A stretch of DNA of 64,000 nucleotides from positions 21,574,879 to 21,638,878 of the forward strand of contig WARS01000029.1 of the NCBI GenBank assembly GCA_008933995.1, written 5' to 3'. The DNA is from Datnioides undecimradiatus. Taxonomy: Eukaryota > Chordata > Actinopteri > Lobotiformes > Datnioididae. Positions 30,314 through 44,967 of this stretch are shown here, piece after piece; the stretch's first letter is position 1, and every line of letters begins with the position of its first letter. Position numbers and translations under genes: made by a program. The notes beneath the pieces are model-generated. The model had not been told where the DNA came from. It searched no databases and saw nothing but the letters and a program-made list of their open reading frames with translations.

Positions 30314-33300
30314 CTGCGATGGAAGACACGTCGCCGTGAGCGGTTTCTAGTTGGTGGCAAGCGTGACTCAAACAGGAGGAGGCGGTGCATTTGTCGGGGA
30401 CTAGTTTCAGCGGCGGATTAATACACATTTGGAGTATGTGCGACTGTGTTTTTAAAAGGTATTTGGAGCTCAAAGGCCCAAAGGAAGAAGCTTTAAAAGA
30501 TAAAAACCTGGTATAAAACCACAAATTATACAAAATAATAAATAATAAAGCAGCGTTACCTCGTCTTCTGCCATCACCAGCGTGCCCTCGTTCTGACCTA
30601 AGAGTCAAACAAAGAGTCAAAGAGTGTTTATATAATGTTAGCCACTTGGCTAGTTAGCCCAAACAACATAGCATAGCATTTGTGGCGCTCACCGTCAAAC
30701 GAGTAGAGCGCTTTGCAGTGTCCAATGACAGGCAGCGGGTCGTCGTCGTCGAACTCGTCATCGAACTCGTGCAGGTCGGGGTTCGGGTTTCCGGGCTGCG
30801 GGGGGCCGGCGCGGTGGTGAGGCGTGTGATGCTCCTGGCTGGTGTCGTCTGTGTAACTGCCCTCAGGACTGAAGGGAAACAGGCGGCGGGGAGTGAGTTG
30901 ATTCAGAGAGCGTCTCTGCTGCTTGTTTACGCGCATCAGGAGGGATGCTGTGCGTTAGCAGGGATATTAGCAGGTAGCTTCCCTACTGCTGTGGATAGAT
31001 TTCCCTGTAAAGTCCCTTTAAATGGGAATTTTGCTGCCGTAACAAGTTTAAAATAATAATATAACAAGGCAAATTAAAAGAATCTATTACAAGGTATTAT
31101 TCAAAATTAAAAAAGGTTTTGAAAACTGTCTGAGGTGCTTCATTTCTGATGGATTTCTAATGTAAGTGCCATAGTTTTCAAAATTTCAAGTTCAAATGTC
31201 ACATTTTCAGACGTTTAAACTGACCTGAGCACTGATAATAACACCCGGTAAGTGACATTAAGTTAGAATTACTTTGTTTAAACTCTACAGTTTCCATAAA
31301 CAGAAGAATATACTGAACTAATTTAATGTATTTTGCACAGAAACCCTGTGACTGTATACTGATATATCATTCATGAATACATAAATGTTAAAACTGTTGC
31401 CCGCCACCATCCTGCTCTCTCTCTCTCTCTCTGTATTCTCTGTGTATCTGTACCTCTCTCGGCCTTGCGGAGTGTGATGGTGGTTGTCGGCGCTGTGTCT
31501 TCTGTCTCCTCTGGAGCTCTGCTTTCCCTCCACCTCAGATAGCCAGGTCTGTCAACAGGGAGAGAGGAGGCATCTGTTAATGTAACGCCAGCATCATGCA
31601 CACAGAGATCCTCTTCATGAAGCTGACCAGCCAACGGCATCAGACGCTGTCGTGAATTCGGATAATTCTCCGTTTCCCAGCGCGTCTCGTCCTTCGTGGC
31701 TCTTTCTTCCCTTTCATACCTCGTTTTTGTGGATTTCAGAGCGCAGCTTCTCCATGTTGCATATGGTCTCTGATATTTTAGGCTGCAGGCTGCTGGGATC
31801 TCCCATCTGTGGGTTCTTCTCATACACATCCTTCATCTTGTTCAGGGCGTCTCTGAAACAAACCGAGACAAAGGCGACATGAGCCGACGGGGAGGAGCAC
31901 ACTGACTGTCAGAGGAGTGTGTGAGTGAGATGGACGACTGAAAGCAGCTGAATATTGTTATTATTTTTCCTGTTTTTCTGGATTTTCCAGATGTGTGAAG
32001 GTGACTTGAGGGCCCGACCTCTGATCCATCTCCTTCTGGAGCTCTTTGTTCAGTTCGTCAATCCTGTGCTGCAGCCTCTTCCTCCTCTGCTCCGGGGGTA
32101 GGTGGCTGAAATCCTCCAGAGACGGGGCCTGGTGGAAAACAAACAAACAAACAAACGCGTCTTAAACTACACATCGCACAGCCGACTCCACTCGTTCGAG
32201 CGTGACTTGAAAACACGCAGTGCAAATGCCGTCGCAGTTAATAAAAGGCACATAATCCTCTTTCTGTATAAAATACGGGCCGCTGCAGCCGACTGATGCA
32301 CCGAGCCTACGGAGACACGCCGAGGTTTAAGGACGGGATCAGCAGCTGAGTGGAGATTCCAAGACATGAAGGAAAAATCTGATTTTCTATTAATAACTGC
32401 AGGTAGATAATAATTATTTTTATTATTTAATAAGACTTTCACGTCGTTTTGTCAAATATAATGTAAAAGCAGTTAAAACTTGTCATTACTCCGCAGCAGC
32501 TGACATTAAAATGAAGTAAAATGGACGAAAAGTGGGGAACTCTGTGTCTATTTATGTGATTGCATATATAACAGTATATTATAATGGCAGAAGGAAGGAA
32601 ATGTATTTTCACTGGGAGCTAACTTTAAAGGACACTACGGGAAGTCCTACATGGTGAGGATACGTGCACGAGCATCTACGCTGCTGGGTCGTCTTACAAC
32701 TACCCTACACACACACACACGCACACACACGCACACACACACTTACCATCTTCACTGACCACTGACGCATTGACCGTTAACAGTAAAGAGAGACAAACAA
32801 CATGAGATGCTGGTTAGTCGGTCGGCATTAAACACCAGTCGGGTCGATTTGTGTGAGCCTCTACACCCGAGAGGCTTTTTAATGAAATGAAACATGTTTT
32901 TATGTTTGTTTGTTTGTTTTTTTTTGCTGAAGGCATGATGGAAAAAACATATTTCTTCAGGAAAATTAAGAGAATTGTGAGAATTTGCTGATATTAAAAG
33001 TGACCTGTGCAGCTTTTAAGGTCGAGTGTGACTGCTTTCATGAGGTACACGCCACATGATCCTGCTGCCAGGCTCAGGCTGCTCTACTTGTGGCTGAAAA
33101 AGCATGAACGGATTACCTCAGTCACACATTCAGACAGAAGGTCAAATGTGTTTTTACTGCCAGACGACTGAATATGTCAGCACTGCGAAAATGATTCATT
33201 TCCTGTCCTGTGTGATGCGGACACCTTTACCCAGCTTCCTCCACAGTTTCACAAACCTCCTGCATGGAAAACGTCACTATAATCAGCCGGTATCACGTCA

Positions 33301-36300
33301 GTGGTCTAACCAGCTGATCCACCTGGTCGCCGGAGCAGAAGCCAGTCAAAGTGTTGGCTTGGCATCGAGGCGGCTGTTGTTTACAAGATGTGTTAAACTG
33401 AAAGCACACACAGATCACTGCAAACTGAGGCCACACCAACACCAGAGCAGCACACACGATGTTGGATCAGCAACGCCTGTTTTCAGCCCCGCAAAACGAC
33501 GAGCCCCCCCCCCCGGATCCCTCAAAACACACACACACGCAAACACACCATCAATCACCAGGGATCCTCTGTCTTGCGATTGTAGGAATAAATCTGAAAA
33601 AAGGAAGAGAAACAAACCAGGATGCAGGATGTCTGCACGTTTCATTAGGTTAATATTAAATTTGGAAAACGTATGATACAGAAGAGCAAAGAGGACGCAG
33701 CTAAAAACTGGATTTCAGATTAAAAACGCTGATTTACAGTAATTTAAGGTTTAATTAAGCTGAACTGAACTCCTCTCTGTAGTTTCCTGAACGTGCAGAC
33801 ACCCTGTGGAAGAAAAATCCCACCTCACATCAACCTGTTTGAATCAAACACTTCCTGTCTCACCCCTCTCCTCAGGCCCCTCAAATTCTGGGGGATTCTG
33901 GGTACTGTGGTCTTTATCTCAGACAGATAGTGGCTCACTAGGTCAGAGCTGAAAATGTGGGAGGCGGGCCGGGTGCGGGAGTAGGAGGAGGAAGGTGGAG
34001 GAGGAGGAGAGGAGGAAGGGGACTGGTGGGGGAGCGGGGGAGGAGAGGACAAAGCCACAGGTCAGTGCGACGCGCTCCTTGGGTCTGCGCTGCGGTCGTG
34101 AACAGGGTTTCTGGTTTTTGTGCCTTACAACAACCTTTTACTGCTTCGGAACTGCACACGAGGCAGCGTTCACCATGGAAACATCCACGTGGGTTTCATT
34201 TACAGGATTCCCACCGAGTCGTGAGTCAAGAGCGTGACTGTGGTATGACGCAGCGCTTCGACGACTTCCAAACTGACTCATTCCTGCTTTTTCTACAGTG
34301 ATGCTCTAAGAGCCAGAGAGAGTGTGAATGGTGGACACAGCCTCTGGGTTTCAAACGGGGAATTAACTTAAACCTGTGTTTTTAAAAGTGGCCAGCAGGG
34401 GGCGACTCCACCGCCTGCAAATGACCATAGCTAGATCAGCACACATCATCCCATTCAGTTCATGGTCTCAGTCTCTTTCAGGTCTTCTTAAATACAGCAT
34501 GATGTCATTTTGTACACTCTGATCCCAGCTGGAGTCAAACAGATGACAGAGCAGGTTCAGCTGTGACCGATCAGGACAGAGGTGCAGCTTCACTGACGCC
34601 AAACTCAAGGCTTTAAAGGAATAATCCGCAAACCAGTAGGCAACGTCGCAGTGGCTCGATCAGAAACAATACGAGAGAGAAGATAAACGTAAGCATTTTG
34701 AATTGAAAAGTCTGTAAAAGAGTAATTAATGGTTGTTTGGACATAAATCCCGCCCCTTTCCAAAAGCCAATCATCTGCTTTGCAAGAGCCAACTGGGAAA
34801 CACATCCAGCCAATCATGTTGTTCCACTGATGTAATTAATTTTCTCTCATTGTGCCAAATTCAATTCAATTCTTAGTAAATATTTTTAAAAAATAACATC
34901 GATTTTTTTTCTTTTTTAACTCAGATTTTTTTAAATCGTGAATATTTGCCGTTACAGACGAAGATCTGACGTTTCCAGGGACACGCCCGTGAGAATTCAG
35001 GCCAGCATGTGTTAAATAATCAAACTAACCCACATACACAAACACACACACACCCTAATCCAAAGCCACGCTAACATGAACCAACAGGGAAGTTAATGAT
35101 TGACCATTGGGGCCTTTACAGAGCCAGTCAAGGTCCGAGGAGTGTATCTGAGTAAAACCGGGAGAAGCTGAGGGGAAAAAGAACGACTTCGGGTGCCGAA
35201 AACGCTGTGAAACACGAGGAAACATTTACATTAAACGCATCGCTGTGGGAGGAAAACGCTACAGAAGGCGGCGATGGCGATGGAGGACGAGCGCGTTCAG
35301 GATGTGAGTAATAAAGCTGCAGGGTGGGGATTTTCTGCAGCACCAGCCATAAAACATGTGAGTAACACTGGTGCTTTATTTAATTAGAATTACTCAACAG
35401 TGAGCCGAGGACAAGAGAAACCCTCAGTCCCTGTTTCTGAAAAATAAATACAAAGTCAAACTCACTTCCCCTCACTACTGTATCTGTGCTGCGGTTTCCA
35501 TCCTGTCAGACCGTGCTGCTGTCCTGATGCATACAGATGCAGAACATCTGCACGTGTTGATATCGATGCTTGCAAACATCCCCTGACTAAGAACTAGCCT
35601 GGCAGCAGATATGAGCGCGGCTATAAGACGCTCTGACGTTCTTGTCCAGTTTAGTTTCGAAGGTTTAAGTTTAAAAAATGGCTTCTTGGAAGTTAAAAAC
35701 AAAAGACTGCTGCTCGTTTCCGACGTGATTCTTGTTTCCAGACAGTTCTTTATATAAATAATGCAACAACAGCCGAGCACCTCGTCCAAAACAAGCACCC
35801 GTCACTCCTTTTACCTTTGGTTTCTTCCCAAACAGCCACAGCTTGTTCTTGGTCCTGCTCATTTGGTGTTTCGGGTCCGGCCGCGGCCCCGGGGCCCCGT
35901 CTCTTTCTCTGTCTCCTTTGGGCGTGCTGCTGATGGTCCCATCTGAACCGGTCCTGCTCAGATTCTGACTGAAGTCCTCGAAGGGGAAGTCGCCGGGAGG
36001 TTCGAAGCCGGACTTGAACGACTCCACGACGATGGCTGAATCCTGGGGGGAGGGTGAAAACGGGACAGGTGAGCTGCGGAAGACGGAACCCAGCAGTCAG
36101 TCCTCCGGTCTGCTACGTACCCGTCGCTCATTAACAGCTTTGGCAGCAGAAACCATTCCTTCTAGACATTTGGTCACGATGGGAATGACTCTCCGCTCGG
36201 CCTCGGCGAAACTCCGGTACGTCTCTCCGAGCTTCACTGTCCGACGCTCGTCCATGTCCTGCAGGTTCTGCAACACGGAGAGCACAGGAAACGGAATGAA

Positions 36301-37946
36301 CACCCGGGAACGAGCTAAAGCGGTTTGCAGGGCCGTCCTCCTGGCTGTCTGTTTGCTCAGCTTTGTTGTCTACGTCAAAACGACGACATCCTGACTCAAA
36401 TTCAACGTCTGAATTCAAATCCCGACAACGTGGCTGCGAGGCTCCGCTGCCACATGTCCGTGTTACCTTGAAGATGTGCGGTATGGCGTTGTTGAAGTGT
36501 TTCCACTGCTCGGCGTTGAAGTTCTGCAGCTGGGCGGCGTACTCGTTCTTGCTCTCGTCGGCCATGTGAGTGCGCAGGTAGAACTGGGCTTTGGCCTGGA
36601 CGAACGACATCGGGGCAAACATTTAAAAACCGCTTTGGCTGAAAACCTCGATGGCGAAACACGAGAAAACGGCACACATGAAGACGGCACTTAGACTCCG
36701 AGTTGCTGCTGAGAGAAAGAAATAATGAATATGCTGCATTTTCCTTTTAAATAATGGAAAGTCATGTTTTAATAGCAGCGATGCCCTGGGCTTCTACAGC
36801 CCCGAATAACGTTACTAAAATAACACTTTACGTGCCTGAAACAGCTTTATTCAACATGAGCGCAGGGGGCAAACATCTCTATTACATCCCCTGTTATTCC
36901 ATAGATGTTCAGTCATATAACATAACAGAATAATGTGTTATATAAAACCATAACACACACGCACTCGGTCTAAAAGTGAGCGCTCCTGGGCTTTAACCGC
37001 TTCACCGAAAGGTTTGTTTTCCCTTCAAGCTTTGACTTAATCCAAGCAGTCTAATTATACAGTGGGTGCGGGGGGGGAAAGAGGAGCTACTGTGCAATTT
37101 CACAGGCATCAATTATACACCGCTGACTTAAAGTAAAGTATAATAGTAGGTATGATGAAGCTATTGAACTGTGGGGCTTTGAATATGGATTTTAATGTCA
37201 GAAGTTGAAATGACTGTGTGTTTGCCGTCTCTGCACGCTGCAGACTGAAAGCAGCGCCGTCACTGATGACGCACAAAGCGGAGGCCGAGGACGGCGTGAC
37301 GGCGAATGGCGGACGCCTCCTACCTTCTCCACCTCGGATTTGGTGGCGTTGATGTCATTATCTAACCGGTCGTAGGTGACCTGGGCTTTCTCGGCTTCTT
37401 TGCACTCCCTCTCAAACTTCTTCTTGCTCTGGAAAAAAGACAGAACGCGTGAAGTTAAATATGAGAGACACCCTGCACAACCTCCTGGTGCTTATCCCAC
37501 CTTTCCACAAAAGGGAAGGAACGAGGGACGTGAATCAGACGGGGAGACGGTTTACTTCCTGCCAGCGCATCTGGGTCACATTAGTCGTGAGGGAAACACA
37601 GTGAATAGCTGAGACATTACAGTCCAGTCACTAAGTAGTCACTATTAAAGTCACGCAGACCACACACTGAAACACTCTCCATCAGAGGTTACTCAACAAA
37701 CGGGCTACAGTCCAAAAACCCCCATATATACCCGATTATACGTGTATTATTTATACATTTAACAAGCAGCCATTAGCTTTTGGGCTCTTGTGGCTAATTA
37801 TAAATGTTCTGATGAGCAGATTTTTATGAAATAACGAGGAAAATTAAACAAATGGAATCGCTCCGAAGGAAGAGAAAGGAAGGCTGTCAAGGGCCAAATG
37901 TGGCACATGGGCCGGATTGATTTGGGAGGGGCTGTTTATACTGAGG

Positions 37947-37981
<35 letters not shown>

Positions 37982-40047
37982 TGGCCCCTGCTCTCCTGCT
38001 CTGGGTCCCCGCGGACTGGGACGTTTGCCAGCAGGATGAGGAGGACACTGCTGTCTCTTCACAGTCGGAGCCACATGTTTGACACTGTACTTTCCCTTCA
38101 TTCGGACCGAGTCGTACCGAGGAGCCTGCGACCACAACGCTGACACGGAGCAGCAGAAACGCCGCATTTGTTTCTTCGCCGAACAACGGCACGAGAGGAA
38201 GTGAGGGCCAAACGCAGATCCCCATCTGTCCTGCAGTTACCTCTGTTAGCGCGTCACGCATTCCTCGTGCAAACAAGTACGAGACGAGTGCAGCCGGCTG
38301 TCGCTGCAGAATATTTACACTAAAAACTTCATTTCCCCCTTCCCTCCCTCCCTCCCTCCCCTCACACTTACATTGTCCATCTGTTTCCAGCAATGATCCA
38401 AGTACTGCTGGGCCTTCCTGCCCTCCTGTAGATGCTGCTCACACAAACACACACACAAACACACACACAAACATAAACATGAGACGTGGAGGCACACAGG
38501 AAAACACACATAAATCATCAAATCAGGAACACGTTCAAATGCACGCGCACAAGACGACTGGACTTCAACAGTTTGTGTCACGATAACAACTCAGCTGGCT
38601 AACTATTAAACAGAATTTACGCTGCTCAACAGCAATTTAGGTTTCTGAAGCTGAGCGTTAACAGATATCAGCACCTCTCCAGTCATGAGCTCGCAGTGTA
38701 AATCAACAGAAGAGAGGAACCTTTCAGCTTCAGCTCGTTTCCAGTGGGATCGTTCTACCCTTTCCTTTATTTAAAGTCATTTGGGAGCGTCAGCAGGTTC
38801 CCCGAGGTTTGGAAAAGCGTCACCAGGTGAAATTTGAACGGGACGGCCGGTGCTTTACAGCGCAACACAAGAAGGGGGCGCTGTTCCTCCAGAGCGCTTC
38901 CAGCATCAGCAGATGGTGGCAGAAGTAGAGGACAGATGGTTAACATCACATCCAACACATTTATCCTCTTGAGAAAAGCCAAACAGAAAACAAATGAGGC
39001 GATGGAGAGGATACCGAGGGCAAGCAGCAACATCCGGTTTGTGAGAGCAACAGGTTTCCTGACTTGATTACGGACGGACGGAGCGAACGTGGCTGGAAAC
39101 ACTTTGATTCGATCACACTGAGCAGGACCGGGCTTGTTGGCGTACTCACGTGCTTCCTCTCAGCTTTGAGGTCTTGGCTGTACTTCATCAGCTCTCCGTA
39201 CACCTTGTGAGCCATCTCCTCCGCCACCACCTCCCTCTGGCCGGCGAAGTCGTTGAGCTCGTTCAGTATGGAGTAGAAGGACAGACATGATGTGAACCTG
39301 CACAACGGACACAAATTAAATATGTTATTGAGACTGCGTCCGACATGCCTCCTCTGGTGTGCTGTCATAAACGGACTTTTTCAGCCACGTTTTTGTGATT
39401 TTAACTCCACATTTTAACCAAATTATGGATTTTAGTCATCAGACGTCTGGATATTAAGTTATCAAAGAAATAGGCTGAGCAAACATTAGCAGCAGCTCGG
39501 CTCAGAGCACTTCACGGACATCCTGCGTCAGAAAAACACTGATTTTAAACATGACACTGCGTTATTCTCTGTTTGTGTCGGATAAATCATCATCTAATAA
39601 AAACCTCCTGAGCGTCTGCATCAGGGGAAGTCATCAGAGAGACGACCCAGACGCCCTGCAGCTGTTACAGTTCGTACTGAGAGACCACTGGTGGCAAAGT
39701 CACACAAGACATTCAACAAACACATAAAAGAAGAGATGATGTGCGGTTGCTCACCTCGGCTCCTCGTCTTTAGAGCGTTTTGGACAATATTTCTTCACCA
39801 GGTTCCTGGCAGGAGACAGAGAGGAGCAGACGCAGAGGTTAACAATACCATCGGGTGTTCTGGTAGAGAGACAGGTAGGCGGACGAGAGGCAGACAGACA
39901 CTCGCGCTGAGAGAGAGGGGATCTTAGTGTTTATTAAAGATGAATCAAAGATTTAAGCATCAAAGTCTCGGCCTGTCCGCTGCCTCGGGCTCTGATCATA
40001 CACACTCCAGTAAAGCAGCGAGTTAACGATTTGACTAGGGAGCAGAC

Positions 40048-40083
<36 letters not shown>

Positions 40084-40367
40084 CTGCTTCATTGTCAGAC
40101 CTGTGCATACTGTAAAAACGTGCACACGTCTCAACACACACACACACACACACACACTGAGCTTCATCTTTGATCATTTCTCATATCTGCACAGTGTGTG
40201 TGTGTGTGTGTGTGCGCGTCATGTACTCTGAAGGGATTCGCCCTCTTTGATATCACACAGCAGCGCCCGCTGGGACCCCGCTGGTTTTTAATGAGGATTG
40301 CCGGGTTTGTGTCTGTTGAGTCGTCTCAACAAGCGCAGCGACTCTGGAATAAAAACAAATAAACACA

Positions 40368-40413
<46 letters not shown>

Positions 40414-43400
40414 ATCTCCAGTACTGTGTGGACGCCGGCGCTGACGCCAGGTTTGCCCAAATCACGTGTAAACCTTCCCGACACTGCGATCAGACTGCAG
40501 GACGTGACAGACGGGGGGCACCTGGGATGACGAGGAGCGACCCTGTGTTGCGTCACCATGAAAGGGAACCGACTCTATGATCCCCTGATTATACATAAAG
40601 CTGAGATATTAATAAATTAATGTGTTTTACTGACTGAAATGGACTTAAATGCAGATTAATTATGCAGGAAACATAAATATCAGACAGGACTGAGTGCTGG
40701 GAGCGCTGGGTCTGTATTCAAGACTCTGATTTAGGTCAAATGAAGCTTGATGGAGACGTTTATGTATAAAACAATGGGATGAGACATAAGACATGAGTGT
40801 ATTAGTAGATCTGTAATGTGTGTGTGTGTGTGTGTGTGTGTTTACCGTAGCTGCTTGGCGTAGTTTTGCTCTATTTCCAGCCTCTCCTTGACAAACTTCG
40901 CGTAGCGCTCCACGAAGTCGATCCCCCACTGGGTGTGTTTGTCCAGATTATCAAACTGGTCCTGAGGAGGAAGGAGGAAGGAGGGGGGGGGGGAAGGAAG
41001 TTTAAACCGAGGCGCTTTGACTGCGGGCCGGAAAAGTCTCCATCTTTCCAACACGTGGGGGTGAAGTTCAGGGTTTTCATGACTCAGCAGTCTGCCAGAG
41101 TTAATGTAAGCCTGTTCTCATGCACACAAATAAAACACACGTCCTCCTGCCAGTGACTCAGCGGTATGAGTTTCTCTGTCGGCTGCGTACACGTTCGGAC
41201 AGCGGCAGATTTAAACCCACGCGCGAGTCAGAGGCTGTAATCCAGATTAAATTACAATAAAGCCAGCTGCGGATTCGACTGGTGCACAATCTACATTACC
41301 AGGAGACTAAATTATGATCAATACGTGGAGTAAGAAGTGCAAAGATGAGCGTAAACAGGGTTTTCGCAGCGACCGCGTCTCTTTATCTCTGCCGACGGGA
41401 ATTGTTCTTTAAAAGTCCACATCAGTGCGTCTGAGGACACACAGCGCCAGCAGCGGCGTGGCCGCGCAGCGACCTTCTTCATGCAGGAGATCGCTCATTC
41501 TGAAGGCTGTTATTTTACAATATTAGCGCGTGTCCGTTGTTCGTCCTCTTGGTTTGGTTTGGCAAGATCGCGGCTCGTCGGTGCAGGCGTTTCTTGCAGC
41601 CGCGCAGCATTTTTGTCATATGTTCAGGCACAAAACAGCGTTATCACTGAAAGTCAGCGCAGAAAGTAAGATTCATTCTATTCTGTATCAGCTGAAACTG
41701 AAAATATGTTGTCTGTAATATAGTAAAGGCGATAAAACTCCCCCAGGGGCAAACTGGATTTGTTTAAATCCTCTGTTCGTCCACACAAAGGCTCTTTTTC
41801 AGCTGCACTCACACACTTTCACAGCTGGAACGTGCCCAGAGCAAACACCACCTTATCTGCTGCCCGCTGCGGCCGTTTCTGGTCACTTAAGTGCTTTGTT
41901 AAAGGGCACCACAGCGCTGGCGAGAGGGGCGGGGCAGGCGCTGCTGCTCTGCCTCTTAACCCTCCAGCATCTATGCAGTTATAGGCCCACACCTGATCTC
42001 TTTATGGCAATTTCCAGCAATGCAAACGACAAATGGAGGCCGATGAGTGTGACGCACGCGTGGTCCATCGTGTGGTAAAACGACACCCTCAGTGTTGTGA
42101 ACTGCAGAAAGCTCTCAGCTAACGCGGGACAATCTAAAGCTGGGGAGAAGCCGTAGACGTATTATTTCTAAATGTGAGAGCTAAACACACGATATCCACT
42201 CCTGCCCTGCCTCTCTTGCCTTCCTGCGTGTGTGTCAACACAAACCAAAGCCTAGATGGGAGCAAATAAGGGTTGCCGAGGGGAACTCGAGACAGCTGAC
42301 CTCCTTTGTTTGCTCCGTTATCATTTTCTTCCAATACAAAGACGGCGGGGAGGAGCACTGCGTCTCCTGCTTTCAGTCACCTTATGCATCTATAACAATG
42401 GTGCATATAGTTAAAAATGGGTTTTAGCAGGTCCTTCACACTGAACCAAAGGTAAGAGCTCGACCCCACCTACAGCATTTGTCCTGCTGCAGTGTCGATG
42501 AGCAAGGCACCGAAGCCAGAGCGACATTTTGGTTCAATTGTTCCTGCGTTTTAACAGTTTTTATGGCCGGAGGGCAGGTTTTTACTGTAGTGCAAAACTT
42601 GAAAATGCACCTTAAGATTGCTTTTGCTTACTGATTAGTGCCACTTTGCAATTTGGCCTCAGTCGTGATTTCCATGGACAAACAATGGACCAATCAGAGT
42701 TCAGTTGCTAGCGCTCTCAGAAACTTAGCAACAAAGGCGCAAGAGACGCAGATGCACATTCTGTTTGCAACTGCAGAACTAGCAACTCTTCATTCGACAT
42801 ATGTCTTTGATCAATGTGGAAAACATGTCAACATCTCTCCGATTGGTCTGATCGGTCGGGGAAGACAACACAAAACAACCCCAGCCAACAGGAAACGTTC
42901 GCTGACATCAGGCCGAAAGAATGAAGTGAAACTGATTCGCAGTTCATTCTGATTATCGTGCCAACGTGTATCTGTGTTTGTGCAACCGCTGCAGGTTGCG
43001 GCCCACCGTGCAGTGATTCGCTGAGGCCTGTGACTCGGGTTCATGTTTCCGCCGTGATCCCGGGGAGGAACTCTGACTGATTTACAAAACAGAAAAGGAG
43101 AGAACGCCTGCAGCCGGAGAGCTGCAGCAGTCGGCCGAACAAATGGAACCGCCGGGGCCAACAAAAGGAACCCGGCGCGCTCAAACTAACCACTGACGGG
43201 GTGAAACGTGGACCGGGAGAGCGGGCGCGAGGACGGGGTTGAAGCAGATCTCAGCGGTTCAAACGAATGCCACCAGCCCTCGCTGCCAATATCAAGCATG
43301 CTCTGCAGTTCAAACACAAAGGCTCAACACAAACAACGGGCAGCGACAGTCTGCTCTGCAGGCTGCAGCACAGAAACGCATCAGGGTGGCTGTTTTTCAC

Positions 43401-44763
43401 CGTTTCCCGTTATAATCTGCATCCTGCCGCTCTGTTGCCATTGGGTAAATGCCCACCAGCCCGTCTGTTACCGGCCTGTCCGCCTCCTTTTAGCCACCAG
43501 TCTGTGCCTGTGGTTGCGTCAGCCCGCGTGTGACGGTGTCTATGAATAAGTAATAAGAGTATGAGCTCATCCTGTAGTTTGTGGCGAGCTGAGCGCAGAC
43601 GGGCTCGCTGGGGAAATGACAACATCTTTGGGCTTCAGGTCTCTCAGCTCGCAGGGAAAAAAAGATGTGGGAGGATGAAAATAATGAGGACGGTGTGAGC
43701 GCGACTGGGTGAGTCTGGTAAACCCACGCCGCTGCAGCACCTGCACCGTGACTCCTCCTCACGTCACTGCGTCCAGCAGCTTGTCCTCTACGGTAAAATA
43801 TCAGGAGCGCAGACGCTGATGATGTCAGATAAACATTGCACAAACAGTTTAAACTCTAGCTTTTTCCAGCGCAGCATCCGAAAAATGAGTAGATCAATGT
43901 AAACACTTGCATAAATGAATCAGTCTGCACCCGTTAATGGACCGCAGATCAGCTGATCTCCGACAGCAGCAGATAAGGTCACCGGCGGCCGTGTTATCAG
44001 CAGCGGACAAAACATCCCGTCCTATAAGCATCACATAATCACAGGAAGAGGTGCTTTCACAAACACAACGACACCCCGGACCCTCCCTCGCAGGGCGATT
44101 CAACGGCCGTACAGCGTGTACTGAACGCAGAACAAAATACCTGTGACGTGCTTAACGGATGAATACACACTGAAATATCGTTAGTTTGCAAAACAGAAAG
44201 AAAAACAGTCCATCCAACGACTCTGTCAATCCACTTCTAATAAATGACAAAGAGCATATCATATAGGTGTCAACCGGGTCCTAATTGTGGCCATTATAAT
44301 TACAGTCTATGTGTCACTGTGTTTACTGGTTTCTGTTCCAGACTTAGACCCGTAAACAGGTCACAGATCTGCTTCTGCTGCCATCTCAGGGTGAGAGAAT
44401 GAATTACTCATTTAGCTTCCCGACGAGGCGAGCTGAAGGCGCGCAGTCTTTGGTGAACCCGATAACCAATCGGGCGGCTAGACGGCCCCCTCCCGGCCAA
44501 TCAGAGAGCCAGACAGGCTGTGTGCATTCCACAGGAGAGGGGCTGATTAGCATAGAAAATGCTGCTAGGACAAAAGACTAATTACTGAGGCATTCCAGAG
44601 CAGAGTGGGTGTGCACACACACATGCGCGCACACACACATGCACACACACACACACACTCTCACTCACTAACAGACTCACCCACACATGGCAGAGACTGG
44701 GTGGGAAATGTCAACTTGTCTGAAACACTGGCATCACTCTGAAGACCCCCGGGCTCCGTCTGT

Positions 44764-44807
<44 letters not shown>

Positions 44808-44928
44808 TGACTCTGTGTGTGTGTGTGTGCACGCGCACACTAGTGAGTGTTTACTGTATCTGTGTTCACGTTCCTCGAAAACAACAAGAAAGCCTCTTCC
44901 AAGAATGTGATTGGGGGGGGGGATTTGT

Positions 44929-44967
<39 letters not shown>

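Noticed and set aside
29913-30620. 235-codon - strand open frame
   Set aside because: It overlaps the fnbp1l SH3 exons but runs in a different frame and through intron 14. The true frame is shown by conserved SH3 residues and splice sites.
33104-33676. 190-codon + strand open frame in fnbp1l intron 9
   Set aside because: No recognisable protein family, biased composition and no splice partners. Best explained by chance.
40326-40559. Poly-glutamine open frame on the - strand
   Set aside because: It comes from the (CAG)14 intronic microsatellite and is not joined in phase to any fnbp1l exon.
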